Shown here piece after piece: positions 36,288 to 46,400 of a stretch of DNA of 64,000 nucleotides (position 1 is its first letter; each line of letters opens with the position of its first letter). This stretch comes from Chthoniobacterales bacterium (GTDB lineage Bacteria; Verrucomicrobiota; Verrucomicrobiia; Chthoniobacterales; UBA10450). Under the pieces are notes generated by a model. It did not search any database. It was not told the DNA's origin and was given only the letters and a program-made list of their open reading frames with translations. Both the position numbers and the translations under genes were made by a program. The stretch is taken from contig DATENU010000020.1 in the NCBI GenBank assembly GCA_035274845.1, positions 1 through 64,000 on the forward strand, given 5' to 3'.

Positions 36288-36650
36288 CTATTGCCGTTCT
36301 TCCGCCGGTTCCCAGGCGAGGCGCGGCGCATCGCCCCACAGGTCTTCGAGGCTGTAAAACTCGCGTTTTTCGCGACGAAAAACGTGCACGATGACCTGCA
36401 TGTAATCGAGCACGATCCATTGGCTCGCCGGGAAGCCGTCCACGGAAACGGGGCGCACGCCGTGGTCGTCTTTTAATCTTTCTTCGATTTCAGCAGCGAT
36501 CGCTTTCAGATGCGGCTCCGAGGTCCCCGAGCAAATCACGAAGAAATCCGTGAAGGTCGAGATTCCCTGGAGATCGAGGACGACAATGTCCTCTCCCTTC
36601 TTGTTCGCCGCGAGGTCCGCGCAACTCCTGGCTAGGTTTTCGGCAGTGAT
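36288..36650 (-). CDS. rsfS: Ribosomal silencing factor RsfS, apparent ATC start
   Basis: RsfS binds L14 and blocks subunit joining. The frame encodes a complete 120-residue family member only if read from 36650: TAENLARSCADLAANKKGED, then IVVLDLQGISTFTDFFVICS, GTSEPHLKAIA, QWIVLDYMQVIVHVF and YSLEDLWG. The only ordinary start in frame is GTG at 36539, which would delete the first 37 conserved residues. Upstream there is no ATG, GTG or TTG before the frame runs deep into nadD. An AGGGAG sequence lies about nine bases before ATC at 36650, directly after the nadD stop, so ATC is the likely start. Sequencing error is the alternative. Confidence 0.8.
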   Translation of the reverse strand: MTAENLARSCADLAANKKGEDIVVLDLQGISTFTDFFVICSGTSEPHLKAIAAEIEERLKDDHGVRPVSVDGFPASQWIVLDYMQVIVHVFRREKREFYSLEDLWGDAPRLAWEPAEERQ

Positions 36651-36652
36651 TT

Positions 36653-37216
36653 CTAAGTCTCCCTGTAAAGCTGACGCTCGCGGATGATTTGTTCGACGGC
36701 GGGCGGTACGAGATAACGAATGGATTGCCCGCTGGCAACCCTGTTTCTGATGTCCGTCGCGGAAATATCGATGTGCCGGTGAATTACAGGATACGGGTGC
36801 TCGAACTTCAGGCCGCTCCGATCGAGCACCACGAATTGCACCAACTTCTCCAGTTCCGCGAAACGATGCCAGCTCGGCAGTTGCGCGACATTGTCTTCGC
36901 CGATGAGATAAATGAATTCGGAATCCGGCTCGCGCCGTTTCAGCGCTTCGATGGTTTCCACGCTGTAGGAAGGGGCGGGGCGCGCTAGCTCCAGCTCATC
37001 GAGACATAAGCGCGGCTCGCCTTCGATCGCGGCACGAATCATTTCCACGCGCAGATCGGCCTCGGCCGGTTTCTGCCCTGTCTTGTGGGGAGAGCGCGCG
37101 GCTGGAATGAAAAGCAGGCTGTCCAGCCCAAGTTGCTCCAGGGCATCGCGGGCCAGGAGCAAATGCCCGTGGTGAATGGGGTCGAAGGTGCCTCCGAAGA
37201 TGCCGATCTTTTTCAA
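36653..37216 (-). CDS. nadD: Nicotinate-nucleotide adenylyltransferase
   Basis: Adenylates nicotinate mononucleotide in NAD synthesis. About 187 residues with KKIGIFGGTFDPIHHGHLLL (nucleotidyltransferase GGTFDPxHxGH) and the C-terminal DISATDIRNRVASGQSIRYLVP (ISSTxIR-type motif). TTG at 37216 gives the usual KKIGIFGG beginning; another TTG at 37249 would add 11 residues. The rsfS frame begins two bases after its stop, matching the common nadD-rsfS pairing. Divergent from nagZ. Confidence 0.92.
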   Translation of the reverse strand: MKKIGIFGGTFDPIHHGHLLLARDALEQLGLDSLLFIPAARSPHKTGQKPAEADLRVEMIRAAIEGEPRLCLDELELARPAPSYSVETIEALKRREPDSEFIYLIGEDNVAQLPSWHRFAELEKLVQFVVLDRSGLKFEHPYPVIHRHIDISATDIRNRVASGQSIRYLVPPAVEQIIRERQLYRET

Positions 37217-37256
37217 TGCGTGAAATCTTGTTTCGCAGTTCGACGCCAAAAGTAAA

Positions 37257-38375
37257 GTGGACCTCGTGAAAAGCGCTCCGCTCGGTCAATTGATCCTCAC
37301 TGGCGTTCCCGGCTACGAACTCGATTCCGAAAGCGCCGCCTTGTTTCGGCGAATCCAGCCGGGCGGCTTCATTCTCTTTGGGCGCAACATCCAAAGCGCG
37401 GCGCAGCTTCGGAAGCTGATCGACGATCTGCGGGACCTGAGCGATATCGAGCCGATCATCACGATCGACCAGGAGGGAGGCCGCGTTTCCCGGCTCCGGT
37501 TGATCGGCAACGAGCCGCCAAACGCCCAGCAATTGCGGGATCGCAACGACGTTGCTCTCGTCCAGCGGCACGGGGACATCACCGGTCGGCTTCTGCGGCT
37601 CTTCGGATTCAACCTCGATCTCTGCCCGGTCCTGGATATTTCCTTCGATGACGAGGCGGATAATTCGCTCCGGGGCCGTTGCTACGGCAAGAACGTTGAG
37701 CAGGTGGCGCGGTTGGCCGGGGCTTTCAATGAGGCCATGCGCGAGCAGGGGATCCTGAGCTGCGGCAAACATTTTCCCGGTTACTCGGCCGCAACCGTGG
37801 ACGCGCATCACGATCTGCCGAAGATCGAGCGCAGCCGTGCCGAGCTGGACAGGGAGGAGCTGGCTGTCTTCCGGGCCTTCGCCGGAGGCCCTAACGCGGT
37901 CGATAGCATGATGATCTGCCACGGGTGGTATCCGACCTTTAATTCGGCGAAACGGCCCGCCTCGCTTTCGCGGGAGATCATCACGAATCTGTTGCGAGAC
38001 GAATTTCGGTTCGAGGGCCTGATCATGACCGACGATCTGGATATGGGCGCGATCCTCAACGAGTACGGCCTCGAAGATACGATTCGGTTGGCGATCGAGG
38101 CCGGCAACGATTGGGTCATGATCTGCCATCGCATTGCCGCCATCGACGAGGTCCATTCCGTCCTTGGAAAACTTCCGGCCGACGAAATTCAGCGTGCCCT
38201 CGATAACGTCGCTCGCACAAAAACGAAGCTGGCGGCGCCCGACGCCTTTTCGGAAACGAAGTTCCGGGAAGTCGACCGCGAGATCTGGGACCTGCGGGTG
38301 GCGGTCCTGGGTGAAGAAGAGGCGGCCCGGCGCAGCCCTGAGGATGGCAAGCGTTCGCCGGTGGAGACGTATTGA
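37257..38375 (+). CDS. nagZ: Beta-N-acetylglucosaminidase-like glycoside hydrolase (GH3, NagZ-type)
   Basis: 372 residues in the GH3 TIM barrel. Present are GGFILFGRNIQS, TIDQEGGRVSRLR, GFNLDLCPVLDI, and the KHFPG element followed by DAHHDLP that supplies the Asp-x-His dyad. The nucleophile Asp is in LIMTDDLDMGAI. After KHFPG the usual HGDT is replaced by YSAATV, a variation of the loop. Probably cleaves GlcNAc from recycled muropeptides. No signal peptide, so cytosolic. GTG start 40 bases from the divergent nadD. Confidence 0.88.
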   Translation: MDLVKSAPLGQLILTGVPGYELDSESAALFRRIQPGGFILFGRNIQSAAQLRKLIDDLRDLSDIEPIITIDQEGGRVSRLRLIGNEPPNAQQLRDRNDVALVQRHGDITGRLLRLFGFNLDLCPVLDISFDDEADNSLRGRCYGKNVEQVARLAGAFNEAMREQGILSCGKHFPGYSAATVDAHHDLPKIERSRAELDREELAVFRAFAGGPNAVDSMMICHGWYPTFNSAKRPASLSREIITNLLRDEFRFEGLIMTDDLDMGAILNEYGLEDTIRLAIEAGNDWVMICHRIAAIDEVHSVLGKLPADEIQRALDNVARTKTKLAAPDAFSETKFREVDREIWDLRVAVLGEEEAARRSPEDGKRSPVETY

Positions 38376-38446
38376 GCGAATGGCCTCTTGCCGGCCTTCG
38401 CGCCGATGCGATTGACGGCTCTTGCGTCCGCCCATAACATTCGCGC

Positions 38447-39151
38447 GTGCAAACGGAGCTGGAGCAATTGCTCGTTCTTCAAGAACGGCAGCAAAAGATC
38501 AGGCAAATCCAGGCCGAGATCAAGACCATGCCGCAGCAGCGCCAGGGTCTGGAGGCCCAGCTGGCAGCCAGTGCGGCCGCGGTTGCTGCTCTCAAGAGCA
38601 AGGCCCAGCATCTGGAAATGGACCGGAAAAAGCTCGAGCTGGATGCGGGCACCCGCCAGGAGAGCATCAATCGCCTGAAGACCCAGCAATACGAAACGCG
38701 CAAGAACGATGAGTTTCGCGCCATGGGCAATGAGATCGAGCGTTACGAAAACGAGATTCGCTCAATCGAGGACCAGGAACTCGAACTGATGGATCAGGCC
38801 GAAAAGGCGAAGGCCGAATTGGCCGCGGAGGAAAAGAAGGCCTCCGGCATCCGGGATTCAATTGCCCGCCAAATGGCTGATCTGGACGAGAAAGGGAAAA
38901 CGCTCGAGGGCCGTTTGAACGAACTGACCGCGGAGCGGACGGAGCTTTCCGGCAAAATCGAGGAGGACCTGCTCGGGCGTTTTGAACGGCTGTTTGCCAG
39001 CAAAGGCGACGCGGCGATCGTCGCCCTGGAGCACGAAGTCTGCACCGGTTGCCACATGAAGGTGACGACCCAAACCGCCCATCGGGTGAAGAACGGCAAG
39101 GAAATCGTCAGCTGCGAGCAGTGCGGCCGGATTCTCTACGCCGCGGAATAA
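38447..39151 (+). CDS. Coiled-coil zinc-ribbon protein (C4-type, DUF164)
   Basis: 234 residues from GTG 38447. Residues ~5-185 form a long two-stranded coiled coil with regular Leu/Ala heptads. The end is a C4 zinc ribbon, CTGCHMKVT...CEQCGRILY. This is the family annotated as C4-type zinc ribbon domain proteins, possibly nucleic-acid binding; the exact role is not known. It lies between nagZ and the convergent ychF. Confidence 0.88.
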   Translation: MQTELEQLLVLQERQQKIRQIQAEIKTMPQQRQGLEAQLAASAAAVAALKSKAQHLEMDRKKLELDAGTRQESINRLKTQQYETRKNDEFRAMGNEIERYENEIRSIEDQELELMDQAEKAKAELAAEEKKASGIRDSIARQMADLDEKGKTLEGRLNELTAERTELSGKIEEDLLGRFERLFASKGDAAIVALEHEVCTGCHMKVTTQTAHRVKNGKEIVSCEQCGRILYAAE

Positions 39152-39159
39152 TCGTTGGA

Positions 39160-40263
39160 TCAGACGTTGAACCGGAATTCGACCACGTCGCCGTCTTTGA
39201 CGACGTAATCTTTCCCTTCGATCCGCAGCTTGCCGGATTCGCGCGCTTTCGCGTGGGAACCAAGTCCGACGAGGTCGTCGTAATGAACGACCTCGGCCGC
39301 GATAAAGCCGCGTTCGAAATCCGAGTGAATGACGCCGGCCGCCGCGGGGGCCTTGTCGCCCTCCCGAATGGTCCAGGCGCGCGTTTCCTTTTCACCTGTG
39401 GTCAGGTAAGTGCGCAGGCCTAACAGATGGTAAACGGCCCGGATCAATGCGCTGACCCCACTGCCTTCGACGCCGAGATCGCGCAGATATTCCTGTGCCT
39501 CCGCTTCGCTCAAATCCACCAGCTCGCTCTCGATTTGCGCGCTGATCACCACCGCTTCCGTGGCAAAATGGTTCCGGGCATATTCCTGGACCGCGCCGAC
39601 GAAAGAATTCTTCTCTGCCCTGCCGAGATCGGATTCGGCGACGTTGCAGGCAAATAACGTCGGCTTCGAACTCAGGAGAAAGAACTCGCGCGCGATCTCC
39701 TTTTCTTCCGGCGTCAGTTCGAGAGTGAGCGCCGGTTTTCCGGAATCGAGGTGGGGGAGGAGCTTGTCGATGACGGCGACTTCCGCCTTGGCCGTCTTCG
39801 AGCCGGCGCGCACTTCCTTTTGCAAACGATCATGCCGTTTCTGGAGTGACGCCAGGTCGGCCAGGACGAGCTCCGTGTTGATCACCTCAATGTCGCGCAC
39901 CGGATCGATGGCCCCGCTGACGTGGTGGATGTCAGCGTTCTCAAAACATCGAACCACCTGCACGATCGCGTTTACTTCGCGAATATGACTCAGGAACTGA
40001 TTGCCGAGGCCTTCGCCGGCGCTGGCGCCCTTCACGAGGCCCGCGATGTCCACGAACTCGATCGCCGCCGGGATTATCTTTTGCGAATGCGAAAGTTTCG
40101 AGAGGACCTCAAGGCGGGAATCCGGGACACTGACCACGCCGAGATTCGGGTCAATCGTGCAGAAAGGATAATTGGCGGCCTGCGCTTTTCGGGTGCGCGT
40201 GACAGCATTGAACAGCGTGGATTTCCCCACATTCGGCAAACCCACGATTCCGGCGCTCAGCAT
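39160..40263 (-). CDS. ychF: Redox-regulated ATPase YchF (OLA1 family)
   Basis: 367 residues. G1 motif GIVGLPNVGKSTLFNAVT, G3 VDIAGLVKGASAGEGLGNQFL and G4-like FACNVAES (NxxE instead of NKxD, the mark of ATP preference) are present. The C-terminal TGS-like domain ends GKDYVVKDGDVVEFRFNV. ATG at 40263 gives the normal start; the open frame extends upstream without family similarity. Confidence 0.96.
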   Translation of the reverse strand: MLSAGIVGLPNVGKSTLFNAVTRTRKAQAANYPFCTIDPNLGVVSVPDSRLEVLSKLSHSQKIIPAAIEFVDIAGLVKGASAGEGLGNQFLSHIREVNAIVQVVRCFENADIHHVSGAIDPVRDIEVINTELVLADLASLQKRHDRLQKEVRAGSKTAKAEVAVIDKLLPHLDSGKPALTLELTPEEKEIAREFFLLSSKPTLFACNVAESDLGRAEKNSFVGAVQEYARNHFATEAVVISAQIESELVDLSEAEAQEYLRDLGVEGSGVSALIRAVYHLLGLRTYLTTGEKETRAWTIREGDKAPAAAGVIHSDFERGFIAAEVVHYDDLVGLGSHAKARESGKLRIEGKDYVVKDGDVVEFRFNV

Positions 40264-40343
40264 AAGCGCGGAGGGTAAGGCCGCTGGGAAGGAGTTGCAA
40301 TCCGCGCGGCACGAAGATATCGGACCGGCGGGATCCAATCGCG

Positions 40344-40980
40344 TCAACCGTTGCGACGCGTTCTGCCAAAATTGTGCTCAGCGAGAAAAATTTTTTCTTT
40401 TGGAACGTCCAACATAGTAATCAACTGGTCTCGGATATTCCCCAACGAGGTCTTGGGGCTGTAGATTTCCCATCGCTCGCATTCGCGGGCGTCGGAGAAA
40501 ATCTTCCTAAGATACGGAATGTCTTGGCCCGAGGTCGAATAGCCGATCAACCGAATCACCGTGGCGTGGGCGCAGGTCGTCCGTAAGCGCGCCGTCAGGT
40601 TTCTCGCGTATAATGGCGGAGGCCGGTTGAGTTCTCTTCGCCATCAAACGCTCACGTTCGCAGGGAAAAAGTATGGCGCCGCGCACGAGTTCGTTTTTCG
40701 ACCTCCTAAAATAATCCACGTCATTGGGCGGTTGTGTCCAAGGCCTGAGTGGCGGGCCGGTGTGCATATATCGCTTCTCTATGGGGTCATATTCGGTCAA
40801 TTCCCGTATCGAGCCATGCGCTTTGAGATAAGTGAATCGGTCATCCGCCCAACGAAGCCACTTTTACGCGAGATCTTCAAAGAAGCCATCTCATTCGTAC
40901 TGATCAGAGCCTGCTCGCCGGTAATCGTCTTCCAGTCGCCCCCTGCAGGCCCATGCCAGACAACACTGTCTAATCACTGC
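40344..40980 (-). pseudogene. Broken gene resembling SIR2-like proteins
   Basis: On the minus strand, one frame reads DDRFTYLKAHGSIRELTEYD and continues open to a stop near 40507. It is preceded by two in-frame stops between otherwise protein-like stretches (GRLEDDYRRAGSDQYE). From about 40559 a shifted frame continues with RLIGYSTSGQDIPYLRKIFS and ends at 40344. The pair LKAHGSI and IGYS...D is the usual order of motifs in SIR2-like domains of bacterial defence proteins, though the match is by eye only. At least one frameshift and two stops make it non-functional. The remaining ~270 bases to 41247 show no gene. Confidence 0.4.
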
Positions 40981-41197
40981 TAAGCGCCCATCCGCGCCTC
41001 CATTACCGCAATCGCGATTGAACGTGCCCGCAAAGCCTTTCGGGGTCCGCGCATTATCTGTCTGGGACGTAACTCTTGAGACCTGGCCTTTGTGACAAAC
41101 TCAATCTGGCACAAATCCTGGCATAACGAGTCCGCCCGAGATTCTCGCCGAGAGCGGATTGGGTTCCACATGCAAGACTTACACTCTGGTGAGAATT

Positions 41198-41228
41198 TTG
41201 TGTAACCTGACTGATCTCGGTCTATAAT
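41198..41228 (+). promoter_or_regulatory. Possible sigma-70 promoter
   Basis: TTGTGT at 41198-41203 and a perfect TATAAT at 41223-41228 are separated by 19 bases, 19 bases before the ATG of the secreted modular protein. The spacing is long, so only the -10 box is convincing. Confidence 0.35.
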
Positions 41229-41247
41229 CAATCGCCGATCCTCCCTC

Positions 41248-43119
41248 ATGAGAACATTTGGTATTAAATCAGACATGTTGGTGATTGTCCGCCGCTCGCT
41301 CGCCTCTTGTTTCTGCGGCGCGATCCTCCCGCTTATCGCCTTCAGCCAGGTTCCTGGGCAGGTTGCAGACGAGCTCGATGCAGAGGCGCCTGTGCTGGAG
41401 CCGTCCAATCCTGCTGCGGTCCCGGCGCCAAATAGTAACGCCCGGCGTGGGCGCATCGTGGATCATGCTGGGAATGTCCTTTTTCGTTCATTTGAAGGTT
41501 TCGGCGACGGCACGCCCGAACCAGTTTGGCCAATGGCGCCCGCGGCCTTTGCTTTCGTTCCAGGCCACTACTACAGCTCGAACGAGTCTTCCCGAGTCAT
41601 TACTGAATATGATTCAGTCGGAACTGTCGTGGGTTCATACACGGTCCCATCTGCCTGGGGCGAAGAGGTGAAAGGACTGGCCTTCGGCGCAGACGGACGC
41701 CTTTATGCGACTTTGTCCCGGGGTCCTTCTGGCTTTGTCGTTCTTGCGTTGGAGAGCGACGGCAACGTAGCGGCGAGCTATGCAGGTTCGGTTTATGTCG
41801 CCGGTAATCTTTCCTATGGGAAAATTGCGATGGACAATCAATATCTCTACGTTTGCGGACAGAATAAGTTAACAAGATTTCTGCTAGGGGATCCGTCATC
41901 CGGGACGGCGATCTACACGGAAGAGCAAATCGTCGACGTGAAGCCGCTGCCAAATGGCCACCTGCTCGTTGCCTCGGCAATTTATGTCGATGAAATCACC
42001 ACCAACGGCGCATTCGTGAGGCGTATTCAACTCACCGGCACCGGCAATTTTTTCTACGACATTCGCGGGGTCGAATACAACCCGGCAACGAACATCCTTT
42101 TTGTGACCCATCTCGGATACACTGGATTTTCTGACAGAATCATGCGGGTCAATGCGACAACTGGCGCTTTGCTGAATAGTGTGATCTTTAGCTATGCGGA
42201 TGATCTGTTTCTGGATTCATCCGGGCAACTTCTGGTCGGAAGTCGTATTTATGCGCCGACTTTTTTTTCGCAGGACTTGACACGAGGAAGCAGTCTTCAC
42301 GGCGGGCAGCAATTTTTTGTGACGCAATATGCCCCGGTCCAAGCATTGAATATCTCGACCCGGATGCGAGTGGAAACCGATAACAACGTGCTTATTGGAG
42401 GCTTTATCGTGGCCGGCACTGCATCCAAGAAGGTGGCCTTGCGGGGGATTGGCCCTTCCCTGTCTCAATTCGGCGTGCCAGACCCACTAGCTGATCCCGT
42501 CCTCGATTTGCGGGACAGCACTGGCGCCATGGTGCAACAAAATGACAATTGGCAGGACGATGCCTCGCAAGCGGCTCAACTAACCACTCTGGGTCTCGCC
42601 CTGCAAAATCCAAATGAGTCGGGCATCGTCGCTTCCGTGTCGCCTGCCGCTTATACCGCCATCCTCGGAGGCAAAAACGGAGGAACTGGAGTCGGGCTGG
42701 TGGAAATTTACGATACTCAGTCCGGCAGCGGATCAAGGCTGGCCAATATCAGTACGCGCGGCTTTGTCCGCACCGGCAGCAATGTCATGATCGGCGGGTT
42801 CATTCTTGGCGGTGCCAATATTACTCATGTGGTTATCCGCGGGATTGGACCGTCGCTCACTCAGTTTGGTTTAGATCCCGTCCTGGCTGATCCAACAATT
42901 GAACTGCGCGACAGTAATGGATCCCTCCTAGTTTCAAACGACAACTGGCAGGACGACGCTGTTTCGGCCTCGCAGTTGATCGCCCTTAATCTTGCACCCA
43001 CCAACGCAGCCGAGTCCGGCATCTACGCCGCGTTATGGCCGGGAGGTTTTACGGCTATCTTGGGCGGCAAGAACGGCGGTACTGGGATCGGTCTCGTCGA
43101 GATTTATGATGTCCGTTAA
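41248..43119 (+). CDS. Secreted protein with two tandem RGIGPSL/NDNWQDD modules
   Basis: 623 residues. A signal-like segment (SLASCFCGAILPLIAFSQ) precedes a ~300-residue region with repeated short beta-strand units (GLAFGADGRLYATLSRGPSG, LFLDSSGQLLVGS) that look like an NHL or beta-propeller fold. Two ~125-residue modules follow, about 366-490 and 500-623. Each has NISTR, IGGFI, RGIGPSL, DP-LADP, NDNWQDD, ESGI and ILGGKNGGTG-GLVEIYD. The modules are familiar from verrucomicrobial secreted proteins and may act as sorting or surface-attachment units; this is inference. It lies directly upstream of the Rhs gene. Confidence 0.75.
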   Translation: MRTFGIKSDMLVIVRRSLASCFCGAILPLIAFSQVPGQVADELDAEAPVLEPSNPAAVPAPNSNARRGRIVDHAGNVLFRSFEGFGDGTPEPVWPMAPAAFAFVPGHYYSSNESSRVITEYDSVGTVVGSYTVPSAWGEEVKGLAFGADGRLYATLSRGPSGFVVLALESDGNVAASYAGSVYVAGNLSYGKIAMDNQYLYVCGQNKLTRFLLGDPSSGTAIYTEEQIVDVKPLPNGHLLVASAIYVDEITTNGAFVRRIQLTGTGNFFYDIRGVEYNPATNILFVTHLGYTGFSDRIMRVNATTGALLNSVIFSYADDLFLDSSGQLLVGSRIYAPTFFSQDLTRGSSLHGGQQFFVTQYAPVQALNISTRMRVETDNNVLIGGFIVAGTASKKVALRGIGPSLSQFGVPDPLADPVLDLRDSTGAMVQQNDNWQDDASQAAQLTTLGLALQNPNESGIVASVSPAAYTAILGGKNGGTGVGLVEIYDTQSGSGSRLANISTRGFVRTGSNVMIGGFILGGANITHVVIRGIGPSLTQFGLDPVLADPTIELRDSNGSLLVSNDNWQDDAVSASQLIALNLAPTNAAESGIYAALWPGGFTAILGGKNGGTGIGLVEIYDVR

Positions 43120-43416
43120 CACCGGTCGCCAAGGTTCAATTTGATGGACATCTGCGAATAGAAGTTCGCAGGCGACATCGGGCCTCGCGACCGGTTTGCG
43201 GGTGACTCCAACCGACCGGGGTCCTGGCGGAACCTCGCTGCACGCAGAGGGGTCATTAAAAAAAAGACAATATCTCTTGCCAAGGCATTCGCCGCCTGGC
43301 TTAAATCCCAGCCGTGAAATCCCCGCGTTCAGATTCGACGCAAAAGATTCGAATCCGTTTCAAATACAGGGGAAAGCTCTCCGCGATTCCCCAGTCCTGG
43401 CACACTTAGGAACCTT
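43120..43416. other. Intergenic gap before the Rhs gene
   Basis: 297 bases without a convincing gene. It holds one small perfect hairpin, TGCGAA/TTCGCA at 43153-43170, and an A-run at 43258-43266. The Rhs promoter should be here, but no clear -35/-10 pair is seen. Confidence 0.4.
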
Positions 43417-46400
43417 ATGAAAACCCCATTCGTTTACCGACTCGCCCTTTCCCTTTCTGCCGTAAGTTTTATCACCTTCATAGGCATTTTGCGCGCCGAT
43501 GAGCCTGATTACGGTAACCCGACCGGCGCCTCCGGGCAGTTTAACGGCTCCGTCCAGACCGGTTGTAATTACGATCCGCTGACTGGAAATGCCCGCCGTT
43601 CTCTGGTGGATATCTCCGTTACGGGTGCGGTGACGCCGCTCGCCTTCATTCGCACGATGAACAGCCGGACCAACCTCGGTCCAGCCACCAGCGCGCTCTA
43701 CTATCCATTCGGAAAAGGAGGCGCCTGGCGTCACAACTACCAATGGGAAGTCACTAGCCCCGCGACGCAAGTCATCGGGGATGATCCCTGCTACGTTATG
43801 CCGCCATCCAGCTACACCGTGACATATCCCGACGGCAGAAAAGTGACGTTTCACGCGGATGGATCGAGCGCGACGACGGGTATTGGCGATCGTATGAGCG
43901 GCCTGGAATTTCCCGAGGCGGATGTCGTTACGTGTTCTCTTATTCTGTCCGATGGTAGTCGGATTAAGTTTAACGTCACCACGCACAACTCTCCTCCGGC
44001 CCCACTCTGCATTCCTGTTGGAAATACTATCTATCATACGGGTTACACTTACGCCGTCACCGGGATCATTAACCCCTACGGCCAGGAAACCACGATTGCG
44101 TGGAATAACGGCAAGATCGACACCATCACCGAGCCGGCCGGCCGAAGCCTCAAACTATATTACAACTCTGATAGTACGATCGACCGGGTGGAAGAATGGG
44201 CCCGCAGCCTCCCGACTGTAATTGTGGGAAGAACCGTGCAGTACCACTATTCCAGCTTCAACGACGGCACAACCGTCCTGGACAATGTGGTCTATTTCGG
44301 TGATTCGTCGCTCACCGCCAAATATACCTATCAGGCCAGCAATGAGATCTTCGCGAATCCTCCCAAGCCGCCCCTTATAAGAAGTTGTGACGATCCAATA
44401 TATTCCGGGGCGATGAACCGGATCGTGTACGATTTCGCCAGCGATCGCCCCCATGGGTTCATCGAGAGCGAGCGCTACTTCGATGGAAACTATCCGGTAA
44501 ACCCCGGCCCCAAAGTCTCCAGCCTCGCAATCGATCCCGCGAATTCGAACAAAAGAATCGAAACTCGCGGCGATGGGCCCTCGCGCACCTTCACCTACCA
44601 GGGTGGGCTCCTGAAGAGCTGGACTGATTTCAAGGCGACTCCGAACACGAATACGTTTTCGCAAGAGCACTTCACAAGCGGAGCTACTGGTTTTATCCGT
44701 TACGTCAAGGATGCGCGGCAGAATCAAACCGACTTCGTCCGCGATTCAGTTACAGGGCATATGACCGAGGTGACATTTCCTTTGACACCCTCGGATGATA
44801 ACGCGAACGGCAGCCCGCCAGTCCCGAAAAAACAGATAATCGAATACGACTCGAATCCCGGTGGGTATTATGTGATGAGCACGACTAATGAACGCGAAAA
44901 GCAGACCTTTTACAGGCGTGACACGTCCAGCCGGCGGGTTTCCGACATTGATTACCCTGACGGCGGACACGAAGGATTTCAGTATAACGGCTTCGGGCAG
45001 GTAACGAGATATGAACGGAAGAATGGATACTTCGAGCACGTGAGATACGATCCTCGCGGCTTGCTAGAACATCGTTCAGCTCCGACGGCGAACGGGACGA
45101 TGGAGCTTACGGTGGGTGCCCCACAGACAACACTAACCTACTATCCGTTGGGTGATCCATGGCAAGATCGACTCAAATCCGTCACCGATTTGCGACAAAA
45201 GACAACTATCTACGAATACGAGAGGTCAAATGGCACGGCGATTGCCGGGCGGGGCTTAATTTCGAAAATCATACACCCAGACAACAGTTACGTTTCGTTT
45301 GGCTACGACTCCCGGGGTAATAAGCTCTGGCAGGAAAACGAGTTGCGGCAGAGGACCAGTTTTTCCTACGACGCCTACAATCGTCTTATTACCGTTACGC
45401 TTCCTTTGCCAAACAATCGATCTGGAGTCATGAGTTATGAATACGACCCGAGCGCGAATGTTCATGTCCCCACTTCGCCCAGTTATCGCCACACGTCGTC
45501 GGCAGTTAGTAAGATAACGAGTGCTGAAGGAATTATGACCACGCACCGCTACGACGAAAATTTCCGGCGGATTGAAACAACTGAAGGGGCAGGAAGCAGC
45601 GACGCCGCCACTACGCATTACGATTTTGATCCAGTGGGCAATCTAGAGTTTGTAACCGATCCTCGGACCTACCAAACACACCTTGAGTACGATCAGCGTA
45701 ATCGCCGGAAAAAAGTCACCAGCCCAGAAGTAACAACTGAATCTGGTCCTGCCCGGTATATCACAGAATGGTTTTACGATCCCGTTGGCAATGTGCGCGA
45801 TATCCTACAGGCGGACCAAACTAAAATTCATCGTGAGTACGACGCAATGAATCGCCTTTGGACGCATGACTTGATCAGTCAGGACGGACAACGCCATCGC
45901 ATCTCAACCTTCCAATATTTTCCGTCAGGTCGAGTTTGGAAAGTAAAAGATCCCAAAGATCAGACCACTGAATTCGGCTACGATGGACGCGACTTGAAAT
46001 CGTTAATGAAATATCCCAATGGTGCGATTTTGCAAGGTTGGGAGTATGACGGCAACGAAAACATGACAAAGCGGCCGACTATCGGCTTGCCGACACAGAC
46101 ATTCACTTACGACGATCGAAACCGATTGGAGCATATGCGATGGAGCAATGGCGTTGATTTTAGCGACTTCGGCTATAACGACGCGAGCCAATTGACATGG
46201 GCGGTCAATCCGAACTCAACGATTACTCGGGACTACGACCAGAGGTCGGGACGCATGAACTGGGAACGACAAGTTCTTGCTGCCACCTCGAATCCCGCCG
46301 CGATCACAATTGCTCCGATAGCTATCGCTTCTCGAAAAGCCCACGGAGATGCTGGCGCTTTCGACATTGCTCTGCCTCTAACCGGCGATCCCGGAATCGA

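Noticed and set aside
36996-38435. A 479-codon open frame antisense to nagZ
   Set aside because: Shadow of a clear GH3 enzyme; Arg/Asp-rich with no domain character.
40561-40983. A 140-codon plus-strand frame in the gap after ychF
   Set aside because: No motif or ribosome site; the minus strand here carries more protein-like, though broken, sequence.
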